DNA of 64,000 bases from Cladochytrium replicatum (lineage: Eukaryota; Chytridiomycota; Chytridiomycetes; Cladochytriales; Cladochytriaceae), in assembly GCA_025526935.1 (NCBI GenBank), contig JAHLKD010000115.1:1-64000 (forward strand). Reading direction: 5' to 3'. A model generated the notes under the pieces. That model searched no databases. It saw only the letters and a list, made by a program, of their open reading frames with translations, and was not told the DNA's origin. The position numbers and the translations under genes are program-made. Positions within the stretch are counted from its first letter, which is position 1; every line of letters starts with the position of its first letter. Positions 33,181 through 43,870 of this stretch are shown here, one piece after another.

Positions 33181-33620
33181 ACTTGTGATTGTTCAGTGGA
33201 GTTTTGTTTCTTTTTACGATAGTGTTTCTAAATAACACACTGTCCACACAGACACAAAGTGTTCATGTAAATATCCGTGGTCTAACTCAAAGTTCAATCA
33301 ATCCTCTCCTGGGCAGCAAAAACCCGGCGGGTCAAGGTTGGGTACAGGTTTCAACCACTTCGGGTCCGGGTATTCCATTTGTACCCGTCAGTGACCCGGC
33401 GGGTCCCAGACAAACACGACCCAAAACAAAGGGTCTGATGCGGGTCGCCACTGAAACCCGGACCCAACCCGGACCCGACCCGGACCCGACCCGGACCCGC
33501 TGAACCTTAGTTTGATGCGGGTCGCCACTGAAACCCGGACACCGACCCGGACCCGCCGAACCTTAGTTTGATGTGGGTCGCCACTGAAACCCGGACCCGA
33601 CCCGGACCCGCCGAACCTTA
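33181..33620 (+). repeat. Dispersed repeat with GGGTCG/CCCGGA-rich tandem part, copy 2
   Basis: Second copy of the element at 22078-22466, with the same ACTTGTGATTGTTCAGTGG start and GAACCTTA end and high similarity over the first 250 bp. The 3' part holds about three copies of a unit of roughly 60 bp (GGGTCGCCACTGAAACCCGG ... CCGAACCTTAGTTTGATG), so the two copies have expanded different units. Confidence 0.85.
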
Positions 33621-33721
33621 TTAGTGTCTCTGGTTTTACATAAACATTTACATATCATTAACAAAAGTACTATACATTATGTTAGCCATTCACATCATAT
33701 TGTAACATTGGTGCATTTTAG

Positions 33722-34608
33722 ATGAAGCAGAGTGAACGGAAAGTGGTGAAAAAAGTATGCACTTGCCACTTAGTTTTTTCCAGCATTTCTTCTCTGAGAT
33801 CAAGAGAATTCCAAATTTCCTTCAGAGGACATTGTCCGCAGTTGGATCATAATCGTTATGATACATGCACTCCTTCCCTTCTTTCCACGCTGGAAGTTTC
33901 AGGCTGTCATCCACATCCTCAACAACCAAACAATCTGTCAAAACCTGAGCAAACACCTCGTACAAGATGTAAGTCAGAAAACCCATCGCCTGATTCCTCA
34001 CCTGATAGGCTGATCTATGGTGATGTGTGAGTGGTCGCTGTCATGAAGCATCATCATGAGCAACCTGACTGTTTCTTAAAGAAGAAAATCTTGGTAACCC
34101 ATCAAACATTGACAATGTTTGATTTACATACTATAATTGCATTCGTCTTGCCCCCTCCCCAATCTTGTTGAATTCACCAGCAAGGACTTGCTCAGGGAAG
34201 CACCACAAAGAGGATTTCGCCAATCACCCTTTGCTCTCTCAGAATCTCTTCTGAGCTACTCTGAAGTCAATCAGCTTGAAGTTGTAGTGTTTGTCTGCAA
34301 CAATATTCTAAGATACACTGAGAAAGGAGATGAATTTGGTTTTCTAGGACAAACAAAGGACCAGCACTTACTTCCTCTTTGAGCTCGCCATGGATCCACC
34401 TATTGCGGTGGAGGTATGCGATAGAGTTGGAGAGCTGTTTGAATATATGATGGATTAGTTTCTCGGGAAGGTAACCATCATCTAGAGTAAAAGGTCCGTC
34501 TCTTAACCAAAGGAGGATTGTAAAATTTGGAATGCACCTGTTTCTGGTGAGTATTAACAGAGTATTAGTGCTTGAAGACAAGTTCAGGATAGATACGCGC
34601 AGCCTCAT
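33722..34608 (-). pseudogene. Decayed protein kinase remnant 2
   Basis: Minus-strand kinase C-lobe pieces with a recognisable intron. One exon ends IFKQLSNSIAYLHRNRWIHGELKEE (to 34372), then GTAAGT, and the next exon starts at 34307 with NIVADKHYNFKLIDFRVAQ. The HRD box is HGE and the DFG box is DFR, followed soon by a stop. A shifted APE-like piece (EQVLAGEFNK, about 34190) and a helix-F/G-like piece (GFLTYILYEVFAQ, about 33990) follow. The ATP-binding N-lobe is not seen. It could descend from a pseudokinase, since both catalytic boxes are altered, but the frame damage argues for a dead gene. Confidence 0.5.
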
Positions 34609-35386
34609 CCTCCTTTACTATACTGTCACTGTGAATGTCCAAATCCCCATGCATCTCCTCGCTCATCTCTGACGTAGTCTCATTCTTCTCAATCATGTCC
34701 ATGTCGCTGCTTATCTCCTTGCTCAAATTGGAAGCAGACTCATCGTTCTCAGTCACGTTGTCCACATTTTCTTGCATTTCCATTTTTGTAACCTGAATCT
34801 CGTTGTCCACTTTTTGCAGCCTTTCAGATTTTCTGGTTACCTTACCAAAGTTTGGCATCGTGGACAGCTTAGATGGACGTGGGAGGTTTGATATGTGGTG
34901 GTTTCTGAGGCTGTTGCTGTACTTCTGGCTTGATCAAGCCTGGCTGAGTGTGATGCCTTCTGTGTCAGCAACGTGTAAACATCATCCAAGCCCAACCAAG
35001 TGACCCTGTTTATTCAGCAAACTCAAGCGGTGGCTGCAGAGGATGAAACCTGACCTGCATCTCTTGACAAGGCAAATACTGCAGACACTGATCCCCCCTG
35101 CTGGTTCCAAGCTGCTATCTTTGTGGTTGGTGTTTTTTTTTGGGAAAATCTTCATTTCGCCACATTGCCGATTTCTGCTCACGATTGTTTTTTCTTGAAG
35201 TTGAATGGTGTTTAAGGCTCGACTTGTGGTAGCAGAGATCTTTTCCAGGGTCCCTTGTTTGTTGTCCTCGATATTGAATTGTTCATTTTCAGCTGCAGTA
35301 TAGTGCACAGTGATGTTTGCGACAGTGACTTGTTCTGCGTCCTCTGCAATGGTTTCAAGCTCTCTTGAGTTCCTGGTAATTGGCAC
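34565..35386 (-). other. Minus-strand ORFs of unknown nature between gene remnants
   Basis: Two charged ORFs (35386-34982 and 34858-34565) lie upstream of kinase remnant 2. The second is rich in Glu, Asp, Ser and Met (DNVTENDESASNLSKEISS) and could be a disordered linker of the same former gene. No domain is recognised in either. Confidence 0.25.
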
Positions 35387-35849
35387 ATGTGTGCGGGGTT
35401 AAAGCTCTTCCGGGGCCACTTGTTTGTTATGCCTGATGACAACTTATTCATTTCCAGTGGTACACTGGTATAGGGCTCGCAGTGACATCGTTCGCAACTT
35501 AGGTGGTCTCAGGAGGGCTGACAACCTTGTCAATCACATTAGGGCTCACACTGATGTTTTCGACAACTTGGCTGGTGAACTTAGTGATGCTCATCCTGTT
35601 ATGGATCTTCCACTCCAGCTTTTTCTTGAGATAAAAGTACCAGATCAGCGGATCCAAAGACGCGAAAGCAACTGTGGCCAGATCAGACAGCTCAGGAGAG
35701 GAACAGTGGAAACATGTCTAATGAAAAGAATGTGTATTAGGCGATAACCAAGAATTGAAAACTGTTTCCATACTTCACCTTCCAATCGCCACCGTTTTCC
35801 GTAAACGATCAAATGCAAAGCATCAGACCTCACTCCCCATAAAGTCGCA

Positions 35850-36013
35850 TATCGACAAATCTTCGCGAGCGTGAATCGCCCCAGCTGCTCAAATTCCTTG
35901 AAGGGTTCCAAGTGCACCGCCTGCGACGTGGCAAGCTGGACCGCAGCCTTGTCACCATGTTTCAGGAACTTGGGCTGGTGCCGGCCGCACTTGTTGGTCT
36001 TTTTGTCAACCAA
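35850..36013 (-). pseudogene. Fragment of an HBS1/eRF3-like translational GTPase C-terminal domain
   Basis: Minus-strand translation reads VDKKTNKCGRHQPKFLKHGDKAAVQ, then HLEPFKEFEQLGRFTL. This is the last beta-barrel of EF-Tu-like GTPases. The combination PKFLK-GDxA...LEPF...LGRFTLR is typical of HBS1/eRF3 and differs from the eEF1A form. The expected continuation (GxTIAxGxV) is replaced by unrelated sequence and the GTPase domain is absent, so only an exon-sized relic remains. Confidence 0.55.
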
Positions 36014-37059
36014 AGTGCAAAAGCGAACATGATATCAAATAAATTAAATTGCCCTACTTTATTGAATGATGAATGATGGACCAAAAGTCACATTTCCTTG
36101 AGATCAGCCTGCAGCCGCTCAGTGAGTTTTCCAGCTTTCCGACTGCAGAGTCAATCTTGGTTTAGGTGGACTTCTCTTGTTTGATCGACTTTAAAACGCT
36201 TTGGCGCGTCTTTGAATGTTTTAAGCACTTTGAGTGGCCGAAACGTTCATCGTGAGCGTTCTTGACTTGAGACTCTTGATTCTGTTCTCGGACTCCTTCT
36301 CACTTGTAGAGATTATGTGCTCGAGGAGCTCGATCTTGGCGTCAACAAGCAGTTTCTTTATCTGCCAGACCTCTGCGCGTTAAAGAATGTTTTCCGCGTT
36401 GGCAGTTTATCAACGTTGTGGTTCAGTGAATGGGATGGACGTGATTGGTGAATGCCGGACTGTGTGCACTTGCATCAAGAAAACTAAGCTTGCCATGGGT
36501 CATTCCAAAGTCGACTCTGAACAGGAAGGCCAGGACCACGAGCAAAAAGAGGACTGTGGTCTCGATGACGGAGATGTGGGTGCTTGCGGAAGAGGTCACG
36601 TGGTCGCTGTGTTATGAATATTAATTATATCGCAAAAGGTCAACGGAAAACGCAAGGTCTGTTTTTAATATGCTGCAAACATAGACTTACAAGGACAAGC
36701 CTCACATCAAAAATAGTGAACTTATGATTCTGCTGTGCTATGCTATCGGTACTTGCGTTCCTGATCTGAACATTCTGAGTGCCCTCAGCCCAGCACCAAC
36801 CGCCTTTGTCTGACTCGATCACACCGGAGTCGATTCTCTGCGATTGGTGTGTGGGAGTCCCGAGCGTGATCCGCCAGGTCTGTCCGTCCTGCGTGCGTGG
36901 TCTGCTCTTGTTGGATCGCGTTCTAGGCCCGTGGCTGTGAGTGCTCGCCACACCTGCCGTCGTCCCGTAAAATAATGTTTTCACGTTTTGAACGTTTTCC
37001 CAAAATTTTGAGGTTCTCCCTCTGACTCCTCTGCTGCTTGCCTTGGTTTGTGTCGAAAC
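36014..37059. other. Coiled-coil and membrane-segment relics, otherwise unassigned
   Basis: Minus-strand pieces include a coiled coil (VWQIKKLLVDAKIELLEH, about 36370-36320) and, in another frame upstream, a hydrophobic segment (TTVLFLLVVLAFLFRVDF, about 36560-36500). They may be parts of one lost gene. I find no intact reading frame and no family. The right end contains the upstream region of the response regulator gene. Confidence 0.3.
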
Positions 37060-37917
37060 ATGGCCTCACTCACACCGAACACTCCGCAAGCAGCTGAACC
37101 ACCACAACTCGCCTTCACAATGAACGTCCTGCTCGTAGACGACGATCCCATCTGCAGAAAGATTCTAATGGTAATCATCTCGTTTAGAAGAGGAACCTGC
37201 CATTGTGCTTTGGCTCACCAGCTAAACGTTCTTTCATAGCGTCTGCTCCCAAAAGTCCTTCCAGGTGCTTCGCTTATGGTCGACAGCGCGGAGAATGGCC
37301 TGGAGGCACTTGACGCCATCTCGAAAAAGCGATACGATCTGCTGTTGACGGACTGCGACATGCCGGTGCTGGGAGGTATCGAAGCGTGCTGGTTTATCAG
37401 AAACGGAACAGATTTCACGCAATCGCGCCAATTTCAGCGAAACAGCCCTACTCCCAACTGCGCTCCGGGCGTTTTGACACCATGCTCGTCGCCGCCTCAA
37501 ATTTCGTCACGAAACTTGCCTTCGCTACATATGGCTGCATCTACAATACCCGCGCAGGTTGGAGGATCTTTTGAAGCTCCGTCAAATACTCAACTCTCGG
37601 CGTATCGATGGTCGCTCCCTCTTTCTCCACCTCCATCGCCTCTTCCTCCGCTCGCCAGCTCGCCGCTTCTTACTAACGTGGCAAGAGCACTTGCAGCAAT
37701 TCATCACAAACTGCCTGCAATCCCACAAAGTCATACCCGATTACCTATCGTAGTGGTATCGTCGCGAGCGAACGACGACAACGTTGTCAAGTTCCTGGCG
37801 GGAAGGGTCGGTGTGAACGGTGTCGTTGGGAAGCCTGCTCACGTCGAAAAGTTGAGGAAGGTCGTTGCCGCTGCCATAGAGGGATATCGTGTTGCGAGCA
37901 GAGAAACTTGCTACTAG
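37060..37917 (+). CDS. Response regulator receiver protein with a large internal insertion
   Basis: Two exons (37060-37170 and 37240-37917) give 262 residues. The intron has GTAATC...CATAG borders, and splicing at the usual position keeps the domain continuous. The receiver (REC) domain begins NVLLVDDDP (Asp27-29, metal site), with the phospho-acceptor Asp75 in LLLTDCDMPVLGG. About 115 residues of Pro/Ser-rich low-complexity sequence (about 89-204) then interrupt the fold, which resumes with LPIVVVSSRANDD (Ser211/212 at the switch position) and the conserved lysine in VVGKP (Lys235). There is no output domain. It probably accepts phosphate in a fungal histidine-kinase phosphorelay. Insertions of this kind between beta-3 and beta-4 are known in some fungal REC proteins, but the function is unknown. 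Confidence 0.85.
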
Positions 37918-39610
37918 AGCACAGTGAGTTTTCCATTGTCCCTTATATCTTAGACTCCTTCTAGACGGTCCCTTGACTTGATTCTCTATACTTCTTACCT
38001 TTTTATTAGTCTTTCATCCTCTCTTTTTGTGTCTGTGCTTTGAATAACCGCACCCACTTTTCTTCACGACCCGCTCATATTACTCACTAATCTTATGTTT
38101 GTGCTGCTATAGTTCTGCAGTACATATTTTTTTCCTTTACTCTTTCATTGTTTCTCCTCGCCTCTCGCCTTTTTTTTGATATTGTTTGTGTTGGCAGATC
38201 TTGTACAGAGCTATGGATTTAATGGGATCGTTTAGTTTTAGACTGTTTTGTTGTTTACTTGCTCACATTCAAATTCGTTCTGTTTTTGCATTTTTTCCCC
38301 CATTCCGTTTCGTGGTTAGGTGTCTGAACAGCTCTGCCAGTTGTTGATTGAGGTTTCTATTTGGAGAGTCAGGCGAGAATTTGCATTGAGAGAGAAATTT
38401 AGAGTAGGGAGAGGCGGGTTGCCAGGCTATTCAAAAGTTCTTTCTCTTCTGTTTGCTTTTTTTATTCGTTCATTCTTGTTTGGGCGTAATCGTTCACTTC
38501 TGATTTCAATTTTCTTATTCTGTCGTATACCCCTTGTTGAAGTCTTTTTAGTCCTTTGTATGGCATTCCTTTGCATGCAGCCGCAAAACCCAGAAACTTC
38601 ACTCCGTTATTTATTATAAGATGGTTTCATCCCCTATGACACACCCAACACCGCAAACACACACACAATCCCCATTACTGACGTCCCACCCGCGCAAACC
38701 AACTTTTTTTAACGTAATGATGCCCTGTTTCCCCCGCTTTTGCGACTGTCTTGTTCCTTTTTTTTGGTTAATTTTTTTCTTTCTCTTCATGACAAGCAGC
38801 ACAATCTTTTTTATTTGCTGTAGTGGTTTCTTCCCGCATTTTTGGTATATCTCTCTGTATTAAGTTTATAGTAGTAGTAATAGTAGTATAGTAGTCTATA
38901 AAGTACAGGCAAGTGGTCGATAATTGGTTTCTGGAACATATACAGTAATACAAACTTTCACACATACAGTAATACATGGTTGTGTTCATCGGTGCAGCAT
39001 ATGGAACATACTGTTGCCACTTCCTTTCAAGTTTCATCATTCTGATTGGGCAGAGAATGTGACAGGTCACCCCAACCACGATCTTACCAAAGTAGGTCAT
39101 ATTACGGCATGACAGACACGCAAAATTCGCGTTGGTGACAGCCTTTCAAATTGACACCTCCGTTGTTGCTAACGCTTTAAGTTCATCAAATCCAACCACA
39201 TGTATTTCAGACAATCTTCACAGTATACCTACACTCGAAGCAGATATCCGGGGGGAAAACGTTCTCTCAGCTCAGAGCGTGACGAACTTCTGCAACACAC
39301 TGATAACCGCGCTTTGCTCGACTTTCGACTACGTGGCCCAGTGATATCAGATTGGCATACAGTTCACCTCACTCTTGAGATCCCCCCCGACCCATATCAT
39401 AGCTTCTTTCGAGTTCATTCACACACAGTAAGTGCATTGTCCACATTCGGGGTCAAACTTTGTTGATTCCATTCTTTCAGAATCACTTTCGGGATCCGCT
39501 GTCGGATCGCTATCAATACAGAAGAATCTGCCGCTTCGTTGACGGTGGATCACACGTTAATATTCTACTTCCTCTCCTCATCAAGTTTATCAACACATCG
39601 GCGCAATATC
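37918..39610. other. Long intergenic stretch, T-rich, no gene recognised
   Basis: The first kilobase is rich in T and CT runs, consistent with 3' UTR and downstream sequence of the response regulator gene. A few ORFs of 60-110 codons on either strand have compositions dictated by the T-rich DNA. I see no domain or splice structure. Confidence 0.5.
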
Positions 39611-39654
39611 CTTTTTGAAATTTCTATACGAGGTGGTATAGAAATTTCAAAAAG
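39611..39654. repeat. Perfect 19-bp inverted repeat (hairpin)
   Basis: CTTTTTGAAATTTCTATAC (39611-39629) and its exact complement (39636-39654) are separated by 6 bases. It lies about 105 bp upstream of the cyclin start codon. Confidence 0.85.
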
Positions 39655-39759
39655 TTTAGCTTTCTTTCTTTAGCTCACAATTGCATTCTTAGTTACACTC
39701 GCTTTTGCGCCTGACATATCCACAAAGCAAACACACACACGCACACACAAATATTCAAG

Positions 39760-41143
39760 ATGCTTCCACACCGTGAGTTCTGCTTTTCCAGCACCGACGA
39801 CTTTCTGTTCGATGCCCTCTGCGCAACACCCCTCATGCACCTCCCAGAACTCATTGGTATGTCGTTAAAATTGATTGTTGTTCGTTGTTGAGTGCTGACT
39901 GTTTTGTTTTGAAGATGTAGCAGCCAAAGTTGCATACCAAGGCGCTCGTCCTCGCGACGCCGACAATACCCCTGTTCCTCCTCTCAAGTACTTTATCCGC
40001 ACACTGTTGGAGCGCGCAACACGATGCCGTTTCCCTTTGGCAAATCCCCGTCCCAACTCGGCCTACAGCTTCACCACCGAACAACAACCGTCACGCAACA
40101 CCCTCGAAGCCACTACTGACGCTAACGGATACTCCCGACTTGACTCACCTTTCGCACGTGCGATTCACACCACCACCTTCCTAGCAGCCCTCGTCTACGT
40201 CGATCGATGCACGCGCTCGCCGCTCCTTGCAGACAAGGAGGGCCGAAGAGGGTACAAATCCGCTGCTCACCGTATTTTCCTCGCCGCCCTTCTTGTCGCC
40301 TCCAAGTTCAACGAGGATCCGCAGCGCATCACGCGCAAGACGTTGGAATGCTTCGGCGGCCCCGCGGACGCGATCCCCGAGGTGCGCGCGGACCAGCCAC
40401 AACCTCAGTACGTCGCTGGGATCTTCAAGAACAAGTACTGGGCCGCATACTCTGGAGTTTTTTCGGTGCAGGAGGTCAACCTTATGGAATTCCAGTTCCT
40501 GAGCCTGCTGGACCACAACCTCCGCGTCACACGCGAGGATATCATGGGCGTCTTGCTGGGCACCGAGGGCGCGAGCGAGCTTCTTGCGGCTGTTGCGAAA
40601 CGGTTCATTGCGCCGACAGTGGATGCTGCCACGACGCTTGCGAAGCAGCATGTTGAGCGTGGAGCTCAGGATGCTCCTGCGCCAGGATCTACTTCTCCAG
40701 TCACACGAAAAGTCCGATCGAACACGGTTTGCGGACCGTCGGTGTGGGCTGCGATCGCCGCGGATCTGAAGGAGGAGAACAAGGCTGTGGCGAACCCGAT
40801 TGTTGTAGGAATGCCACGCGCCGCACCGATTCTGTCTATCCCACCACCACCGAAATCCCTTCCGCCCGCTTCGCTAGTCGGATCGGCGTACTCTGCTCGC
40901 ACGCTGCAGCTCTCGACCCGGGCGATCCGGACACAGATCGCGGGATCGATGCAGATGGACCAGAGGGTCGGTATTGTGCGCGGACGTGGCGGATCGATGG
41001 GATCCAAGGACTCCCCCGCCGTGATCGAGATCCCTGCACCGAGACGTGCGGGAGCTACGGAACCATCGAGGCGGAAGACCGTCGCATGCTTCCCGCCCTC
41101 GGTGGCGTCGGTAGTGGCCGCTGCTAATGCCACACAAGCTTAG
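39760..41143 (+). CDS. PHO80/PCL-type cyclin
   Basis: Regulatory subunit for a Pho85-like cyclin-dependent kinase. Exons 39760-39856 and 39915-41143 (GTATGT...TGAAG borders) give 441 residues. The cyclin core spans about residues 90-230: FLAALVYVDRC, SAAHRIFLAALLVASKFNED (the PHO80 hallmark), NKYWAAYSGVFSVQEVNLMEFQFLSLLDHNLRV. An insert of about 25 residues, rich in Pro/Gln, sits between the SKFNED and NKYWA elements. The C-terminal 200 residues are low complexity with Pro, Ala and Arg and no known domain. Such cyclins control phosphate response, glycogen metabolism and polarity in yeasts; which role applies here cannot be told. Confidence 0.9.
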
Positions 41144-42179
41144 AATATTTAGGATTTTGTCAGCGAAAGGGGTTGCGGGCTAGAAGTTAGACTCCGCGGT
41201 CCCCTTTTTAGACTATCATATTCCCAACCTTTTAGTTCCTGCTTATTCATTGGCATTCCGGTTTACCGCACACTCGATTATCTTATTTCTGAGCTTTATT
41301 TTTATGATTTATGCTTTTCGTCCGCCATTGGTCTCTTCCTTCTATATATTAGCTTTTTTAGTCTGCGAGGAATCGTTTGGACATGCTCTTTTTTCGCGAG
41401 CGTTTGGGACGGGGTGTTTGGGTGCTCAGGAAATCTCTTCGAAAAACAACAATCAAAAAACACACAAAAAAAGTGTGAGGCTGGGGTGATGATGCTTATT
41501 TGCCTATTTCATTCCGTTGCAGCCTCTCTCTTTGCGTTTATGTTTTTCGTTTTTTGACATATGTTATCTGCTATTTTTGCTCTTTCCAACGGCAAATCTA
41601 CTTCCTCCCTTTCTTTCGCTCTTGTGTGACCTGTTTCCTCTCTTCGCCGATTTGTTTACTGGTCTGTGCTGTGACTGTCAAATCTGGCGGTTCTGCTCCC
41701 AACTAATAAAAAACAACTCACCCTTTTACCAACAATCTTTAGATGAGATTGTGCATGTGGTTTCCGAATTGGCGGTTCGCTTGAATTACCAACGCAAGGT
41801 GCGGCGAAATGGCAGCTGTAGCTGATCATTAGCTAAAATCAATGCGGCCAATTCTGTTGCAGGTCCAAATTGAGGTCTACTTGATTGCAGCCTCGAAAAA
41901 AGCTTGCTGAAAGGGCACTGTAGCGATATTGAGAGAAACGTCATTCTTCATAAGCAGGGACAATGTTTTCAGAGTCACCTATTGGTCCCGCGAGTCTTCT
42001 GGACGTAAGTCAGTGATTCGGAGCTGAGATTGGAGTTGACTAAGGATCGGCAGGTTTTCGGGTCTCTCGGGTCATATCCCGGTCCAAATGTACCCAATCC
42101 AATATCCAGATTTTCAGGAAAAGTTTGCGGGGCCAGTATGGGGTCCGGAAGCATAATTTGTAATGAACAATTTCCTATC
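41144..42179. other. Intergenic, T/C-rich, no gene recognised
   Basis: Downstream region of the cyclin gene. Small ORFs here are hydrophobic only because of T-rich composition. Confidence 0.5.
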
Positions 42180-42310
42180 ACAACAGACTGAGAGAGCTGT
42201 ACTTTCTATCCCACTTTCCAAGAAGTCACACAAAGTTATGTAACAGTCAACTTCTACCACAACAGACCTCAAGAGCTGTGCTTTCTGTCCACCTGGACAC
42301 TTCAAGTCTG
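42180..42310. repeat. Degenerate direct repeat at the edge of a hAT copy
   Basis: CAACAGACTGAGAGAGCTGTACTTTCTATCC near 42183 recurs in altered form near 42260 (CAACAGACCTCAAGAGCTGTGCTTTCTGTCC). It directly precedes the start of hAT copy 2 and may be its subterminal region. Only two imperfect units are present. Confidence 0.45.
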
Positions 42311-42336
42311 TAACATTCCAGCAACATAACACAAAA

Positions 42337-43545
42337 ATGGTCGCTGCTTTTGTTAAACCAAAGCGCAAGGCAGTGTCTGACACATGCCAAAGACTGATAG
42401 ACAGTCATCTGCAAGAGAAACGGGAGCGAAGTCTGCCAGCCCCCCGAGGTTCAGAGGCGTCCAACGAGGAAACAGCATGCAGGACAAATGCAGTCGTATA
42501 TCAGAACACAGTGGCAACAACAGTGCTCGAGAGCCCGGCTCCACATCTTCTTCCAATGACGCCAGCATGCTAAACCTAACTTCTCAGTGTGCACCAGAGC
42601 ATCCTGCCGACATAAGTTTTTGCTGACTCTTCAGTGCGACAGGAGCCAGCAGCTGGATTGGTTCAACCATCAATGCTTTCATCAGATGCAGATGTTGATA
42701 GCATGTCGGACTATAGAGGTGGTCGAGGCGGCATAGCAAAGAATTACTGTAATGTTGATAACAGACTGAGAACGTGTTTGGCATCTGAAGAACCACCATG
42801 GAAGTAACAGACATTGAATTTTGGCTATCTGGAGACAGAGCAAGACTTTGTGTTCAATCCAGATGTAGTGTAGCGGTCAATTTTGGACTGGATTGTTGCA
42901 GACAATCAGGCCTCTACTGTTGTGGAGAATTAGTTCTTTGTCAGCATGCTGAAGACTTTTCAGCCAAACTATACACCAAAGACAGCAAAACAGTGAAGCA
43001 AAATGAGATGGATCTTTACGATAGGCAGAAGGAGCTCGTTAAAGGTCTGATTGTTGGTTCACCTTCAAAAGTATCAAATTACTGCTGACTGTTGGACATT
43101 GAAGAACCAGATTTCTTTTCTTGGAATTACTGCCCACTTCATCACGAAAGAATGAGAGCCGCAGGACTTGATGCTGCAGATGATTCCGAGTGTTTTTGAG
43201 GTTATATCAAAGGCAATCCAGGGGTCTAGATACCGAACACCTCTGCTTGTTATTACATTTTACAACAATCTTATTGATCAACTGGAGGACCTAGACAGGG
43301 GCAGAGTCGGATGAAGCAAAGCATTTCGAAATGCTCTAAACAAGCTGAGATTACATAACTTAAGAGGCGGTGTTTAGCGGTTGCACCAGTACTCGATCCT
43401 TTGTTTTAAGGAACAATATTATCGATTTTCAAAGGCTCTGGAAAAAGATGTAGAAAGGGATCAGGTCACACTCGTGTGGAAATTCTGGGAGGAATCATAT
43501 ATACGGCAAACCAAGAACAGTGCACACATGCTGATCAAATTCATA
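42337..43545 (+). pseudogene. hAT-family transposase, second, heavily decayed copy
   Basis: Homologous to 17800-19260. It retains the N-terminal region missing from the other copy (MVAAFVKPKRKAVSDTC at 42337), a BED-finger relic (SEEPPWK), FVFNPDV, SMLKTFQPNYTPKT, TADCWTLKNQISFLGITAHFITKE and LEDLD, ending near NSAHML. Many stops and frameshifts are present. About 580 bp of the catalytic region is deleted at about 43188, where LQMIPS jumps to VFEVISKAI. The hAT dimerisation domain is missing. At 43126-43140 this copy keeps the base whose loss frameshifts the other copy. Confidence 0.85.
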
Positions 43546-43870
43546 ACTTTATTAGCGCATTTTGGTGAGATAGGGTTGCTGAACTTCGTGTCATTGAGAT
43601 GAGCAAACAGACTGTGAATATGGCATGAGCAACATTGAAGTTTCAGCAGTCATTGAATCTGGTCAGGCAGTCGGTTTAAGTCCGTCCTTCAGTCTGTTGT
43701 TTAAGACATAGTTTGCAGTTGAGGAGCTCTGAGGTGAGGTGGTCTTGAAATCAAGCAAGTAAAAAGAAATCTACGTCCTTCAAACTGTGTTCTTAAAGGA
43801 AGAATGGCAACATTGACGTTCGAATATAACAATCAGGGGGACAATTCTAGGAGTACGCAAACATTGTGAA
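43546..43870. other. Intergenic, nothing recognised
   Basis: Sequence between the hAT relic and the 3' end of the deacetylase gene. It may contain the element's remaining 3' end, but no terminal repeat is recognisable. Confidence 0.4.

Noticed and set aside
39132-39466. Two overlapping ORFs (39132-39344, 39200-39466) as a small gene
   Set aside because: Neither shows a recognisable motif or coding bias, and both could arise by chance in this non-repetitive intergenic DNA.
41250-41825. Phe/Leu-rich ORFs downstream of the cyclin gene
   Set aside because: Produced by T/C-rich 3' flanking DNA, with no domain and no splice logic.
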